From the NCBI GenBank assembly GCA_036271875.1, contig DATAZU010000036.1, positions 1-48,053 on the forward strand: DNA of 48,053 nt. Reading direction: 5' to 3'. A program made the position numbers and the translations under genes. Positions 1 through 8,444 of this stretch are shown here, in pieces (position 1 is the first letter of the stretch; every line of letters begins with the position of its first letter). The stretch is from Galbitalea sp036271875 (GTDB lineage Bacteria > Actinomycetota > Actinomycetes > Actinomycetales > Microbacteriaceae). Under the pieces are notes generated by a model, which was not told the origin of the DNA, did not search any database, and saw only the letters and a program-made list of their open reading frames with translations.

Positions 1-23
1 GCGCATCCAATACGCTGCTCGCC

Positions 24-536
24 ATGACAACTACAACCCCTGCTCGTCGTCCCGTCGTCGGACTGCTTCTTGCGGTCGCCGGCGTCGCCGCCCTCCTCGC
101 GATTTTGTTCGTGTTCATCGCACCATCGCTGGGCGGCGCCTGGCTCGGCATCATTGCGGATGCCGCGCTGTTCCTCGCGTTCCTGTTCATGGCGATTGGT
201 CGCGGGGCGGGCGTGTTCATCCGCGTCCTCTACGCGATCGGCGCGGTCGGGTGGGCGATCCTGCTGATCGACTCGTTCGTGAGCCTCGGAACGGTGTACA
301 CGATTGGCGTCGTGCTGGCCATCGTTGGCACGCTGCTCAGTGGCATCGTCGGGATCATCCGGCACGTGTACTCGCGGTCGGCCGACCTCGTGTACCTGCT
401 CGCCGCGATCGTTGTCTCGATCATCCTGTTCAACCAGCTGCACGGCTTCCTTACCGGCACCCTCGCGATCATCGTCAGCGTCCTCTATGGACTGCTGCTC
501 CTGGTCGCGGGCATCTTCATCGCACTTCGGAAGTAG
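24..536 (+). CDS. Small polytopic membrane protein, paralogue 1 of 3
   Basis: A 170-residue, very hydrophobic protein with about five predicted membrane segments, a short basic N-terminus and a C-terminal LRK tail. It aligns by eye over its whole length with the proteins at 5387 and 5978 (same length, same helix spacing, similar first residues and basic end), so the three are paralogues. I do not recognise a named family and no catalytic motif is visible. The start is the ATG at 24: a TACGCT box at 11-16 lies 7 nt upstream and no Shine-Dalgarno is present, which fits a leaderless transcript. It runs convergently into the APH-like gene with only 4 nt between the stops. Function unknown; a membrane or envelope role is inference. 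Confidence 0.85.
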   Translation: MTTTTPARRPVVGLLLAVAGVAALLAILFVFIAPSLGGAWLGIIADAALFLAFLFMAIGRGAGVFIRVLYAIGAVGWAILLIDSFVSLGTVYTIGVVLAIVGTLLSGIVGIIRHVYSRSADLVYLLAAIVVSIILFNQLHGFLTGTLAIIVSVLYGLLLLVAGIFIALRK

Positions 537-540
537 GCGG

Positions 541-1353
541 TCAGCCCAGATCCCAGAGCAGTCGGTAGTACTCGATTCGCTCGGGATCTGGGTCGACACC
601 GTATGACTCGTAGAGCAGTCCGGTGAAGCCCGGACCGTAGTTCCACTGGGTGCTCCAGGCCGCGACCGCGATGTCCGCCCACGGGTCCCCGACGCCGAGT
701 GCTCCCAAATCGACCTGGGCCGCGAAGCCGCCGGATGCGTCGAGCAGGGTGTTCGGCGCGCAGGCATCGCCGTGGCAGACGACGAGACGGTCGATGGCGG
801 GTGGATGCTCGAGACGAGCCCGGGCATCCGCGAGCGACAGCGACCCATCGTCCGAGCGCCAGTTAGGCGGCGCGAGGCCGGACGCGATTCGGGCGTCGAC
901 ATTTGCGAGGCGCGTCTCGATCGACCAGTCGAACGAACACTCGGCGACCGGCAACGAATCGTGCAGGATGCGCAGCCCGCGACCGATTGCGCGGACCGCC
1001 GTGACCGGCTCGGCGATCCAGCGCGGATCAATCGCGGAGGTTGCATCGATGCCGGCCGTGACGAGCCAGGCGCCGCTGGCGTCCAGTCCCGACTCGAGCA
1101 CCCGGGGCACGGCGATCCACCGTGAGGCCCAATCGAGTCGGGAAGCCTCCGCAGCGAGGTCAATCTCGGGAGTGCCGGCCGGAGTCCATTTGACGTAGCG
1201 GGTGGTGCCGGATGCGGCGGTCAGCCGGAAAGTCAGGCCGCCGAGTTCGTTGCGCCAGACCGGGGTGATGGTGTCGGGGCCGGCGAGGGATGCGACCACG
1301 ACCGGGATGTCGACAGGGTCGGTCGGGACTGACGCGAGTGGGGTCTTCGACAT
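541..1353 (-). CDS. Aminoglycoside 3'-phosphotransferase-like kinase
   Basis: A 270-residue protein of the APH/choline kinase fold. Visible motifs are a nucleotide-site lysine (RYVKW, K55), the catalytic loop HGDACAPN (residues 194-201, catalytic D196 and Mg ligand N201) and the second metal site VDLG (D215). The string HGDACAPN followed by VDLGALGVGD resembles APH(3') enzymes, which transfer ATP phosphate to the 3'-OH of kanamycin-type drugs. The length matches the family (about 260-270). The gene lies 22 nt behind the MFS gene on the same strand, suggesting a co-transcribed exporter plus modifying enzyme. Chromosomal homologues are often of unknown substrate, so actual resistance is inference. 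Confidence 0.85.
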   Translation of the reverse strand: MSKTPLASVPTDPVDIPVVVASLAGPDTITPVWRNELGGLTFRLTAASGTTRYVKWTPAGTPEIDLAAEASRLDWASRWIAVPRVLESGLDASGAWLVTAGIDATSAIDPRWIAEPVTAVRAIGRGLRILHDSLPVAECSFDWSIETRLANVDARIASGLAPPNWRSDDGSLSLADARARLEHPPAIDRLVVCHGDACAPNTLLDASGGFAAQVDLGALGVGDPWADIAVAAWSTQWNYGPGFTGLLYESYGVDPDPERIEYYRLLWDLG

Positions 1354-1375
1354 GCCTCAAGTCTGGACCTGGAGC

Positions 1376-2578
1376 TCAACTCCGCGGGCGGACGACACCT
1401 GCAAGAGCAGCGGCCGCCAGACAGCAGACCAACGGGATAACGAGCGCAACGTTGATCGTCGTCAGCTGGGAAGTCCAGCCAATCACAGCAGGACCGGCAA
1501 GCAGCCCAAAATAACCCAGGGCGACAACGCGCGACATGCTCACTCCGCGGGCACCGAACGGCAAGTTTCCGGCGGCGGTGAAGATCTGAGGCACGCACCC
1601 CGACAATCCCAGGCCGAGGACGGCCCATCCGATGAGAGTGAGCGCGAGGTTGTCGGACAGGACGATTGTCGCCAACCCGGCGGCGGCCAGCAGCGATCCG
1701 AACCGCACCGTTCGCACCGCGCCAAGACGACCGGCAAGGCGGTCACCGAACAACCGGGCAACGAGCATGGAGATCGCGAAAGAGCCGTAGCCAAAGGCGG
1801 CAACGGCGGGTGGTGCGCCGAGTCGCTGTCTCAACTGGAGCGCACTCCAGTCATTCGCGACGCCCTCCGACAGCATCAGCAGCAGCGCAGCGATACCCAT
1901 CAGTAACACCATCCGCAGAAGGCTCCGAGACGACATCCCGGATGCTGCAGCGGATGCAGAACCAGCCGAGCTGGCCGCGTCGTCATCCCGGGACGCCCCG
2001 CGCTCGCGAACAAGACCGCCGGTCGCGACACCGACGAATACGAGCCCAATCGCCCCGGCAAGGATCAGTCCCCATGGCAGGGGCCAGCGAAGCGCCAGGA
2101 CGCCGGCACCAATTGCGGCCCCGAGAGCGCCCCCGAGGGAGTAAAAGGCGTGGAACGACGCCATGATCGGTCGCCCATACGCCTTCTGCACGACGACCGC
2201 CTGCTGGTTCATTCCCACATCGACTGAGCCGACCCCTATCCCGAGCACGAACAGGAAGGGAGCGAGGGCGAACGGACTGGCTGCTATACCAGGAAATACC
2301 ACTGCGACGCAGCAGAGCACTGCTCCCCAAAGCGTGACCGCACGACTACCGAAACGATCCGAAGCAAATCCAGCGACCTGATTGCCAAGGATCGCACCGA
2401 GCCCGGCGAACACGAAAACGCTGCCGAGTGCGCCGGACGTGAGCCCCACGTTCTGCTTGATCGCGGGGATGTTCACCACGTACATCCCGAGCACGAATCC
2501 CGGCACAATGAATGCCGCGATCACAGCAATGCGGGACCGAATGAGCGCGGGGGCGCTGGCGGTCGTGCTGGATTTCAT
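1376..2578 (-). CDS. MFS transporter
   Basis: A 400-residue protein with about 12 hydrophobic segments in two halves. MFS motif A is visible after TM2 (GFASDRFGSR, residues 70-79) and a second-half counterpart follows TM8 (FGDRLAGRLG). A central loop rich in Ser, Ala and acidic residues separates the halves. It resembles the fucose-permease/YbjJ-like group of MFS proteins, but the substrate cannot be read. The start at 2578 is supported by a GGGAG Shine-Dalgarno 5-9 nt upstream on the minus strand. It is divergent from the gene at 2772, with a 193-nt gap, and leads into the APH-like gene 22 nt downstream. Confidence 0.88.
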   Translation of the reverse strand: MKSSTTASAPALIRSRIAVIAAFIVPGFVLGMYVVNIPAIKQNVGLTSGALGSVFVFAGLGAILGNQVAGFASDRFGSRAVTLWGAVLCCVAVVFPGIAASPFALAPFLFVLGIGVGSVDVGMNQQAVVVQKAYGRPIMASFHAFYSLGGALGAAIGAGVLALRWPLPWGLILAGAIGLVFVGVATGGLVRERGASRDDDAASSAGSASAAASGMSSRSLLRMVLLMGIAALLLMLSEGVANDWSALQLRQRLGAPPAVAAFGYGSFAISMLVARLFGDRLAGRLGAVRTVRFGSLLAAAGLATIVLSDNLALTLIGWAVLGLGLSGCVPQIFTAAGNLPFGARGVSMSRVVALGYFGLLAGPAVIGWTSQLTTINVALVIPLVCCLAAAALAGVVRPRS

Positions 2579-2771
2579 CGATTCTCCCGGAGGGTGGCTA
2601 CCTCATAGTCGACGTTTCACGGATCGGGAAAAACGAAGTACTACCGACATTTCTATCGGATTCCACCGACAACCCGGGTCGCGACAATCTGGGTACAAAT
2701 CCACTAGGGACACCCGCGCGTGCCCAACGGTATGTTTGGCGCGGCCCTGCAACCGCCCTAGGAGTCCTCAG

Positions 2772-3233
2772 ATGCCCGCACTTCTCACCCGCAACGTCAA
2801 GCTGTACGACGGTTTCCCGCCCGGAACCGGAACCATCACGATTAACGACGACAACAGCTTCGTACTCGCGAAGGTCGACCCGACCACGAATCAGCCGATC
2901 TCGACCATCTACAACACTCCGATGAGCCAGCTCCAGGTGAGGGGGAGCGCGACCGCTCTGCGATTCCTGGCAGGCGGCATCCGCAAGCGCGTCGATTTCT
3001 CGCTCGGCAGCGAGTTCGTTCGTAACGAGCTCGGTTTCGCGGGCGAGATCGCGGGCGGCGTTCTCGCCGGTCGGTCGGGAGTCAAGGATGTCGTGGCCGC
3101 GCTCCGCAAAGGCGGGGCGGATGTCCACTATCTCAGTTACTGGGGACGCATCGCCATCACCTGGGCGATCGCCATCGTCTTCATCATCGTGATCATCGCG
3201 GTGATCGTCGCGCTTGCCCTTGGACAGCAGTAG
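2772..3233 (+). CDS. Hypothetical protein with C-terminal membrane anchor
   Basis: A 153-residue protein. The first 125 residues are soluble-looking with mixed beta-strand character (TGTITINDDNSFVLAKVD), followed by one hydrophobic segment of about 27 residues and a short end at GQQ. No named family is recognised. The start at 2772 is chosen over the upstream open frame because an AGGAG Shine-Dalgarno lies at 2760-2764 and the upstream reading has no coding character. It is followed 39 nt later by the channel gene on the same strand, so the pair may be an operon; an accessory role to the channel would be a guess. Confidence 0.75.
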   Translation: MPALLTRNVKLYDGFPPGTGTITINDDNSFVLAKVDPTTNQPISTIYNTPMSQLQVRGSATALRFLAGGIRKRVDFSLGSEFVRNELGFAGEIAGGVLAGRSGVKDVVAALRKGGADVHYLSYWGRIAITWAIAIVFIIVIIAVIVALALGQQ

Positions 3234-3272
3234 GGTCAGCTACCCGACCACCGCGCCGATATCGAGGAACCC

Positions 3273-5339
3273 ATGGCATCCGTCAGTGAACGTCGTCGCA
3301 GGCAGCAGCGCCGCGAGGCCTTCCACGCTGCCCTGAAGGACGAGACCGTCGTCAAGCACGTGCCGCAGACCGATCCCGCTCCCGCGTCACCGCCCTCAAC
3401 CGATAGCATCTCGATTCAAGCCCCTCACCAGCAGGCACCGATCCAGGAGACCAACGTGAACAAGCCAACCTTCGGCGAGAAGTTCCGCTACCGCTTCGAC
3501 AACGTGATGGCTCGTGGCCCGCTCGCGATCATCGGGCTGCTCGGGCTGGTGACGTTCATCTTCATCCTGATCGTCGCGGTGATCATCGAGATCTTCGGCA
3601 TCCATCCCGATGGAACGCCAGAGAAGGCGTTCCCGTTTGGCGAGGCGCTCTGGCAGAACATGCTGCGCGCGCTCGACTCCGGCACGTTCGCCGGAGATGT
3701 CGGATGGCCATACCGGGTCGCCGCGCTTCTCGTCACCCTCGTCGGGATTTTCGTGGTCGCGAGCCTCATCGGCATCATCTCGTCTGCCTTCGACAGCAAG
3801 GTTGAGGACCTGCGCAAGGGTGGCTCGAAGGTGCTCGAGTCCGACCACACGCTGATCCTCGGCTGGAGCGCGAAGGTGTTCCCGATCATCTCCGAGCTGC
3901 TGGTCGCCAACGAGTCGCGCCGTCGCGCATCCATCGTCGTTCTTGCCGACTATGACAAGGTCGAGATGGATGACGCCATCCGGTCCCATTTCCCGAAGAG
4001 CGGCAACACGCGAATCATCACGCGAAGCGGTGACCCGATGAGCCTGATCGATCTGGAGCTCGGCAACCCGAACAAGGCGCGAAGCATCATCATCCTTGCG
4101 CCGGAGGGCAGCGAGGATCCCGATTCACTCGTCATCAAAACGACGCTCGCACTCACCAACAATCCGACGCGCGAGGCGAAGCCCTTCCACATCGTCGGCG
4201 AGATCCAGGACCCGCAGAACCTCGAGGCTGCAGCCCTGGTCGGCAAGGATGAGGCGCACTGGGTACTTGCTAGCGATCTCATCAGCCGCATCACGGTGCA
4301 GACCTGCCGGCAGAGTGGATTGAGTGTCGTCTACACCGAGCTGCTCGACTTCGACGGCGATGAGATCTACTTCAGCGAGCAGCCCGCCCTCTCCGGCAAG
4401 TCCTACTTCGAGACGCAACTGTCCTTCAGCGACTCGACCGTGTTCGGGCTGGTCAAGGGCGACAAAGTGCTCATCAATCCGCCCGCCGAGACGGTATACG
4501 AGAGTGGCGATCAACTCATCCTGATCGCTGAGGATGACAGCGCAATCCACCTCGGCGGTGCCGCCGGAGCGATCGCGACCCAGGCGATCAGCGCCGCAAA
4601 GCCGCTCAGCAAGAAGCCGGAGCAGACCCTCGTCCTCGGATACAACCCCGGACTGCACGCCATGCTCTCCGAGCTCAGCGAGTACGTGGCACCCGGGTCG
4701 ACCGTGACCGTCGTTGCGGATGTCGATACTCCCGGGCTGAAGACCTACAAGGGCATGCCGGTCACGTTCACGCGGGGTGACAGCACCAACCGCGCGGTGC
4801 TCGAAGGACTCGACGTCAAGAAGTTCGACCACATCATCGTGCTCGCCTACCGGGAGACGCTCGACACTCAGCGTGCCGACGCCAAGACGCTCATCACGCT
4901 GCTTCACCTCCGCGACATCGGTGAGCGCACCGGCGTCGACCTGAGCGTGGTATCCGAGATGCTGGATGACCGCAATCGCGAACTCGCCGAGGTCACGAAG
5001 GCGGACGATTTCATCGTCAGCGACAAGCTCATCAGCCTGATGCTGTCTCAGGTGTCCGAGAATAAGCAGCTGACGGACGTCTTCGACACGCTGTTCTCGA
5101 GCGAAGGTAGCGAGATCTACCTGCGTCCGGCGAACCTGTACATCCAGCCGGGAGCGACCGTCGACTTTTACACGGTGCTCGAAGCGGCGCGCCGCCGCGG
5201 CGAAACGGCCATTGGCTACCGAGTCGCGGCGGATGCGCACAACGCGGATCGCGCATACGGCGTGACGGTGAACCCCAGGAAGACGGACACGCTGAGCTTC
5301 ATCGATCGCGACAAGGTCATCGTTCTCGCGGAGGACTGA
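3273..5339 (+). CDS. CASTOR/POLLUX-type ion channel with RCK/NAD-binding domains
   Basis: A 688-residue protein of the CASTOR/POLLUX-related group (potassium or calcium channels with cytosolic Rossmann-type RCK domains). Order: a charged, Pro/Gln-rich N-terminus (1-75), one transmembrane helix (about 83-108), a pore-like segment (DSGTFAGD) followed by a second helix ending in GIISSAFDSKVEDLRKG, then two RCK-like domains (LILGWSAKVFPII and LVLGYNPGLHAM openings). The ATG at 3273 has a GAGGAA Shine-Dalgarno. An in-frame GTG at 3456 also has AGGAG at good spacing and begins at KPTFGEKFRYRFDN, where family members usually start, so a shorter 627-residue form is possible. The likely role is gated cation flux; the ion is not determinable here. 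Confidence 0.85.
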   Translation: MASVSERRRRQQRREAFHAALKDETVVKHVPQTDPAPASPPSTDSISIQAPHQQAPIQETNVNKPTFGEKFRYRFDNVMARGPLAIIGLLGLVTFIFILIVAVIIEIFGIHPDGTPEKAFPFGEALWQNMLRALDSGTFAGDVGWPYRVAALLVTLVGIFVVASLIGIISSAFDSKVEDLRKGGSKVLESDHTLILGWSAKVFPIISELLVANESRRRASIVVLADYDKVEMDDAIRSHFPKSGNTRIITRSGDPMSLIDLELGNPNKARSIIILAPEGSEDPDSLVIKTTLALTNNPTREAKPFHIVGEIQDPQNLEAAALVGKDEAHWVLASDLISRITVQTCRQSGLSVVYTELLDFDGDEIYFSEQPALSGKSYFETQLSFSDSTVFGLVKGDKVLINPPAETVYESGDQLILIAEDDSAIHLGGAAGAIATQAISAAKPLSKKPEQTLVLGYNPGLHAMLSELSEYVAPGSTVTVVADVDTPGLKTYKGMPVTFTRGDSTNRAVLEGLDVKKFDHIIVLAYRETLDTQRADAKTLITLLHLRDIGERTGVDLSVVSEMLDDRNRELAEVTKADDFIVSDKLISLMLSQVSENKQLTDVFDTLFSSEGSEIYLRPANLYIQPGATVDFYTVLEAARRRGETAIGYRVAADAHNADRAYGVTVNPRKTDTLSFIDRDKVIVLAED

Positions 5340-5386
5340 TCGCGAGCGCTCCACCGCGACACCTCGCTCTGCGATAGCGTCAAACC

Positions 5387-5896
5387 ATGGCAACAGTTAC
5401 CGCTCCGAACCGTTCCATCATCGGCTGGCTCCTTGTGGCGGGTGGTGTGCTCCAGGTTGTCGGCGCGGTCGTGCACTTCGCGAACGACGGAAACTTCGGC
5501 GCGATCTACGCGATCTCCAACATCGCGATCGGTGTCGCCTTCGTCCTCATGATCGCGTGGATCGCCGTGACTACCGTCTCGCGCATCGCCTACTTCGTTG
5601 CGGCTGTCGGATGGCTGCTCCTCGCGCTCACCAGCCTCATCGACCTCGGGCTGATCGGCCAGGTCGGCCTCTACCTCGCGATCATCGGCAGCGTGTTCTC
5701 GGGTGTCATCGTGCTGAGCACCCGTCCGTTTTCCCAGCGGTCCGACATCATCTTCTTCGTCGCCCTGGTTCTCGGCGCAATCGACCTGCTGCTGTCGCAG
5801 AACAGCAACGTGCCATCCATTGTCGAATTCGTCGTCGTCATCGTGTTCGGGGTCGCGCTCGCGGCCGCCGGCATTCTCATGGTGCGTCGGCGCTAG
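5387..5896 (+). CDS. Small polytopic membrane protein, paralogue 2 of 3
   Basis: A 169-residue protein with about five hydrophobic helices, a short N-terminus and a basic RRR tail. It is paralogous to 24-536 and 5978-6496; the shared spacing includes a charged loop in the middle (RPFSQRSD here, RHVYSRSAD and RHIFTRGAG in the others). The start is the ATG at 5387 with a TAGCGT box 6 nt upstream at 5375-5380 and no Shine-Dalgarno, so probably leaderless. It sits 47 nt behind the channel gene. The family is unnamed and the function unknown. Confidence 0.83.
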   Translation: MATVTAPNRSIIGWLLVAGGVLQVVGAVVHFANDGNFGAIYAISNIAIGVAFVLMIAWIAVTTVSRIAYFVAAVGWLLLALTSLIDLGLIGQVGLYLAIIGSVFSGVIVLSTRPFSQRSDIIFFVALVLGAIDLLLSQNSNVPSIVEFVVVIVFGVALAAAGILMVRRR

Positions 5897-5977
5897 GCAG
5901 CGCATCCGCATAGCGCACTTTTCGCCACGGCCGCTAGAGCTATTGCGGCTCCCGAGTCAGGCGCTAACGTGAGCGCC

Positions 5978-6496
5978 ATGGCTAATACTCGCACCGCACG
6001 TAGTTTCCCCCTGGCCGCGTGGTTACTCGTCCTCGGGGGCGTCCTTTATCTCCTGATCGAGCTGCTCAGTCACATCGGAGCAGGCTCGATCGATGGGGTT
6101 CTCGCGTTCATCGCCTACCTCGCGTTGACAGTCGCGTTCGTCGTCTTCTTCCTCTGGCGGTCGATCGACCTTCTGCTTCGCATCGCGTTCATTGTCGCGG
6201 CTGTGGGATTTGCGTTGCTCGCGCTCGCAAACATCGCGACACTCGGGGCCGTTCCACTGAAGATCGCGGACGTCCTAGTGCTGGTCGGGGTGCTCGTCGC
6301 CGGAATTATCGTGTTCGTTCGGCACATCTTCACCCGGGGAGCGGGCCTCTCGTTTCTCATTTTGGGCATCGTGACGGCGCTGTTGTTCCTGAGCGCGTTG
6401 GTCACATTCATCACGGGCACACTGCTCGTGATCCTGGCCGTACTATTCGGTGTGCTGCTGATCGTGACCGGTGTGCTGATTGCCCGCCGTCGCTAG
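5978..6496 (+). CDS. Small polytopic membrane protein, paralogue 3 of 3
   Basis: A 172-residue membrane protein paralogous to the products at 24 and 5387. An in-frame GTG lies 9 nt upstream (5969), but the ATG at 5978 is preferred: it gives MANTRTARSF, matching the N-termini of both paralogues, and a TAACGT box lies 7 nt upstream at 5965-5970, the same geometry as the other copies. About five hydrophobic helices are followed by ARRR at the end. Its stop codon overlaps the stop of the convergent Eis-like gene by 2 nt. Function unknown. Confidence 0.82.
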   Translation: MANTRTARSFPLAAWLLVLGGVLYLLIELLSHIGAGSIDGVLAFIAYLALTVAFVVFFLWRSIDLLLRIAFIVAAVGFALLALANIATLGAVPLKIADVLVLVGVLVAGIIVFVRHIFTRGAGLSFLILGIVTALLFLSALVTFITGTLLVILAVLFGVLLIVTGVLIARRR

Positions 6497-7806
6497 AACC
6501 AGAGCGACAACCACGGAGTAACATCCGAGCGAAACGCCGCGTCCGCTGCCCGCGCAGCGAGCGGCGTTTTCTCGTTAACGCGCCCAGCGCGGATGAGCGT
6601 GGCGAACGTCGTCGCGCCAAGATAGACAGCGGCGAGTTCGTTGACGCTGAGCCGCAGACGGTGGTTGTCGGCGAAGCCCTCGGTGTCATCCAGTTTCTGC
6701 GCCTTCGCGGATCCCGCATTGTCAATCGACAGCAACCAACTGCCATCCGCGAATCCGAGATCATCCGACACCTCGAGCACGAAGGTGCCTGGCGCGCTGT
6801 AGTGCCGAGCCTCGAGCGTGGTTTTGACGTCGAGGATGCGCAGCCACAGGTGGTCGCCGGCGTGGTCCTCGCGCGCCGCTCGGGAATCCGAGATCTGCCA
6901 GCGGAACGCCTCGTCCGTTGACCGCAGATTTGCGACGACCGAGGTAATGAGGTCGAGCTCAAACAGGTACTGCCACAGCGCGGCATAGGCGTCGTCGGTC
7001 GCAGCAAACAGTTGGGTAACGCGGATGATCGTCGAGAAGTTTTCGGAGGCGGCTCGGTAGATTGCGAATCCCTGCGGTGCGCCATCCACGTCGTCGTACC
7101 GCGCGACACGGATGCCCGCGACATCTGGGGAGTCGGGCAGTCCGAACAGGCGTTGCCAGAGATGCCCGCTGACGCCGACCTGGCCAGGGATCTCTAGAAT
7201 CGACCGCTCGAAGACCTCGAATCCGCCTTCGTCGCGTGCCTGTCCCCTCGAGACCAACTGGACTCGACCCGCCGGCACGCGGCCAGTCCACTTCGCGCGT
7301 CTCGGATCGATGACCCAGTCGGCTGCCAGGGCCGCCGGTGCGAAACCGAACCGCTCGTAGATCGTCGCCTCAGATGCGGTCAGGATCGCGACCGGAACAT
7401 TCAGAGCCGCAGCGGTTCGCAGTTCGGCTTCGAGCAGATCGCGTGCGATTCCGCGCCGGCGGTGTGTTGGCGCGACAGTGATGGTGCTGATCGCCCAGCT
7501 CGGGACGGTGCGACGGCCGGGAACGGTCAGCGGCATTGCCCAGGACGATGCGGTAGCCACCGGAGTCGGGGCATCGGCAAGGGTGTCATCCCACACACCG
7601 CAGATTCGCCGATCGGCGAAACCCTCGACTCGGTTGGGGAGCGAGTCGAGGTTGAATGCCGATTCGTGAAATCCGCGAGTCATCGCCTGGAACCACGGTT
7701 CGAACGCGTCATCGCTCGAGAGAATTGTCTCGAATCGCAGCCCCTTGCCGGCCAGATCCGCTGCGGCAATCGCGTCAATGGGGGTAGCCAGAACCTCGTC
7801 GCTCAT
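6493..7806 (-). CDS. Eis-like GNAT acetyltransferase with SCP2-type C-terminal domain
   Basis: A 437-residue protein with the layout of mycobacterial Eis: an N-terminal GNAT domain with the acetyl-CoA loop VAPTHRRRGIARDLL (111-125), a second degenerate GNAT-like region, and a C-terminal sterol-carrier-like fold. The Eis catalytic elements are present: a tyrosine in TIYERFGF (Y150, proposed general acid) and a C-terminal phenylalanine (WLSLWF), whose carboxylate acts as base in Eis. Eis acetylates aminoglycosides and other amines at several positions. The start at 7806 has TAGGGT 6 nt upstream (leaderless). An APH-like kinase gene lies 5 kb away, but no direct link is shown. The substrate is unknown. 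Confidence 0.87.
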   Translation of the reverse strand: MSDEVLATPIDAIAAADLAGKGLRFETILSSDDAFEPWFQAMTRGFHESAFNLDSLPNRVEGFADRRICGVWDDTLADAPTPVATASSWAMPLTVPGRRTVPSWAISTITVAPTHRRRGIARDLLEAELRTAAALNVPVAILTASEATIYERFGFAPAALAADWVIDPRRAKWTGRVPAGRVQLVSRGQARDEGGFEVFERSILEIPGQVGVSGHLWQRLFGLPDSPDVAGIRVARYDDVDGAPQGFAIYRAASENFSTIIRVTQLFAATDDAYAALWQYLFELDLITSVVANLRSTDEAFRWQISDSRAAREDHAGDHLWLRILDVKTTLEARHYSAPGTFVLEVSDDLGFADGSWLLSIDNAGSAKAQKLDDTEGFADNHRLRLSVNELAAVYLGATTFATLIRAGRVNEKTPLAARAADAAFRSDVTPWLSLWF

Positions 7807-7862
7807 ATTCCGACCCTAGCGATTTCGCGCGCTGCGTCGGTCATGAGTTTTACGCTGGCCCC

Positions 7863-8255
7863 ATGACGCCCGACGCCCTCCGAGAATTCTGCCTCGCGCT
7901 GCCGCAGGCAACTGAGACCTTCCCGTTCGATGAGGACAACTCGGTGTTCAAGACGAGCGGGAACGACAGGATCTTCGCAATCTCGCACCTTGCCGCGAAA
8001 CCACTCACGATCTCGCTGAAGTGTGATCCCGAGGACAGCATCGCTCTCCGCGCGGAGTTTCCGGACATCACCCCCGGGTACCACCTGAACAAGAAGCACT
8101 GGATCACGATCGTCGTTGGAGCCGGCGTTCCCGACGATCTGGTCGAAGATCTCATTCGCGGCTCCCACTACCTCGTTCGCCCCGGGATTCCGCGCGCTCG
8201 CGTGGCCACCTCGATTCAACCAACCGGCCAGCACCATAGGGGTGAGTACTCGTGA
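7863..8255 (+). CDS. MmcQ/YjbR family protein
   Basis: A 130-residue protein of the MmcQ/YjbR family (CyaY-like fold, described as DNA-binding). Typical features are the start LREFCLALPQATETFPFD, the central FAISHLAAKPLTISLKCDPE and the later PGYHLNKKHWITI. Length is normal. The start at 7863 has TACGCT 6 nt upstream (7851-7856), divergent from the Eis-like gene with 56 nt between. The 3' end overlaps the putative start of the broken vapB gene by a few bases. Cellular role unknown. Confidence 0.88.
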   Translation: MTPDALREFCLALPQATETFPFDEDNSVFKTSGNDRIFAISHLAAKPLTISLKCDPEDSIALRAEFPDITPGYHLNKKHWITIVVGAGVPDDLVEDLIRGSHYLVRPGIPRARVATSIQPTGQHHRGEYS

Positions 8256-8444
8256 CGTCATCCGGGACCCCTCGGCTAGCTCGCGGTTCGGCTCGGCACA
8301 ACGAAGACCGGCGTTGTTCGCGACCTCGCGCGCGAGCGTCTTGCGACATTGGATAGAGAAACCAACGTGAATGCCGATACGCGTCCATCAACCAAGACCG
8401 AACAAGAGGAACTCCTTGGATACCGCGAGATCCGTCCTCGGTGA
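8252..8444 (+). pseudogene. vapB: VapB-type antitoxin remnant, frameshifted
   Basis: Directly before the VapC-like gene one frame reads LAVRLGTTKTGVVRDLARERLATLDRE and ends in EELLGYREIRPR (8280-8444), which is the C-terminal two thirds of a VapB antitoxin of the PSK-operon type. No start codon exists in that frame (a TAG lies at 8277). The adjoining upstream frame reads PRLAR from a GTG at 8252, the expected N-terminal neighbour of ELAVRLG. Restoring 8 nt between two GCTCGCG repeats would join the frames as RLARELAVRLG, so a slippage deletion is likely. Further lesions nearer the N-terminus are possible. The stop overlaps the toxin start (GTGA), as in intact vapBC operons. Confidence 0.65.

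Noticed and set aside
2382..2771. N-terminal extension of the gene at 2772
   Set aside because: It would be antisense to the MFS start and lacks coding character; AGGAG before 2772 fixes the start.
4125..5393. 422-codon minus-strand frame over the channel gene
   Set aside because: Antisense shadow of a conserved gene, no domain or ribosome site.
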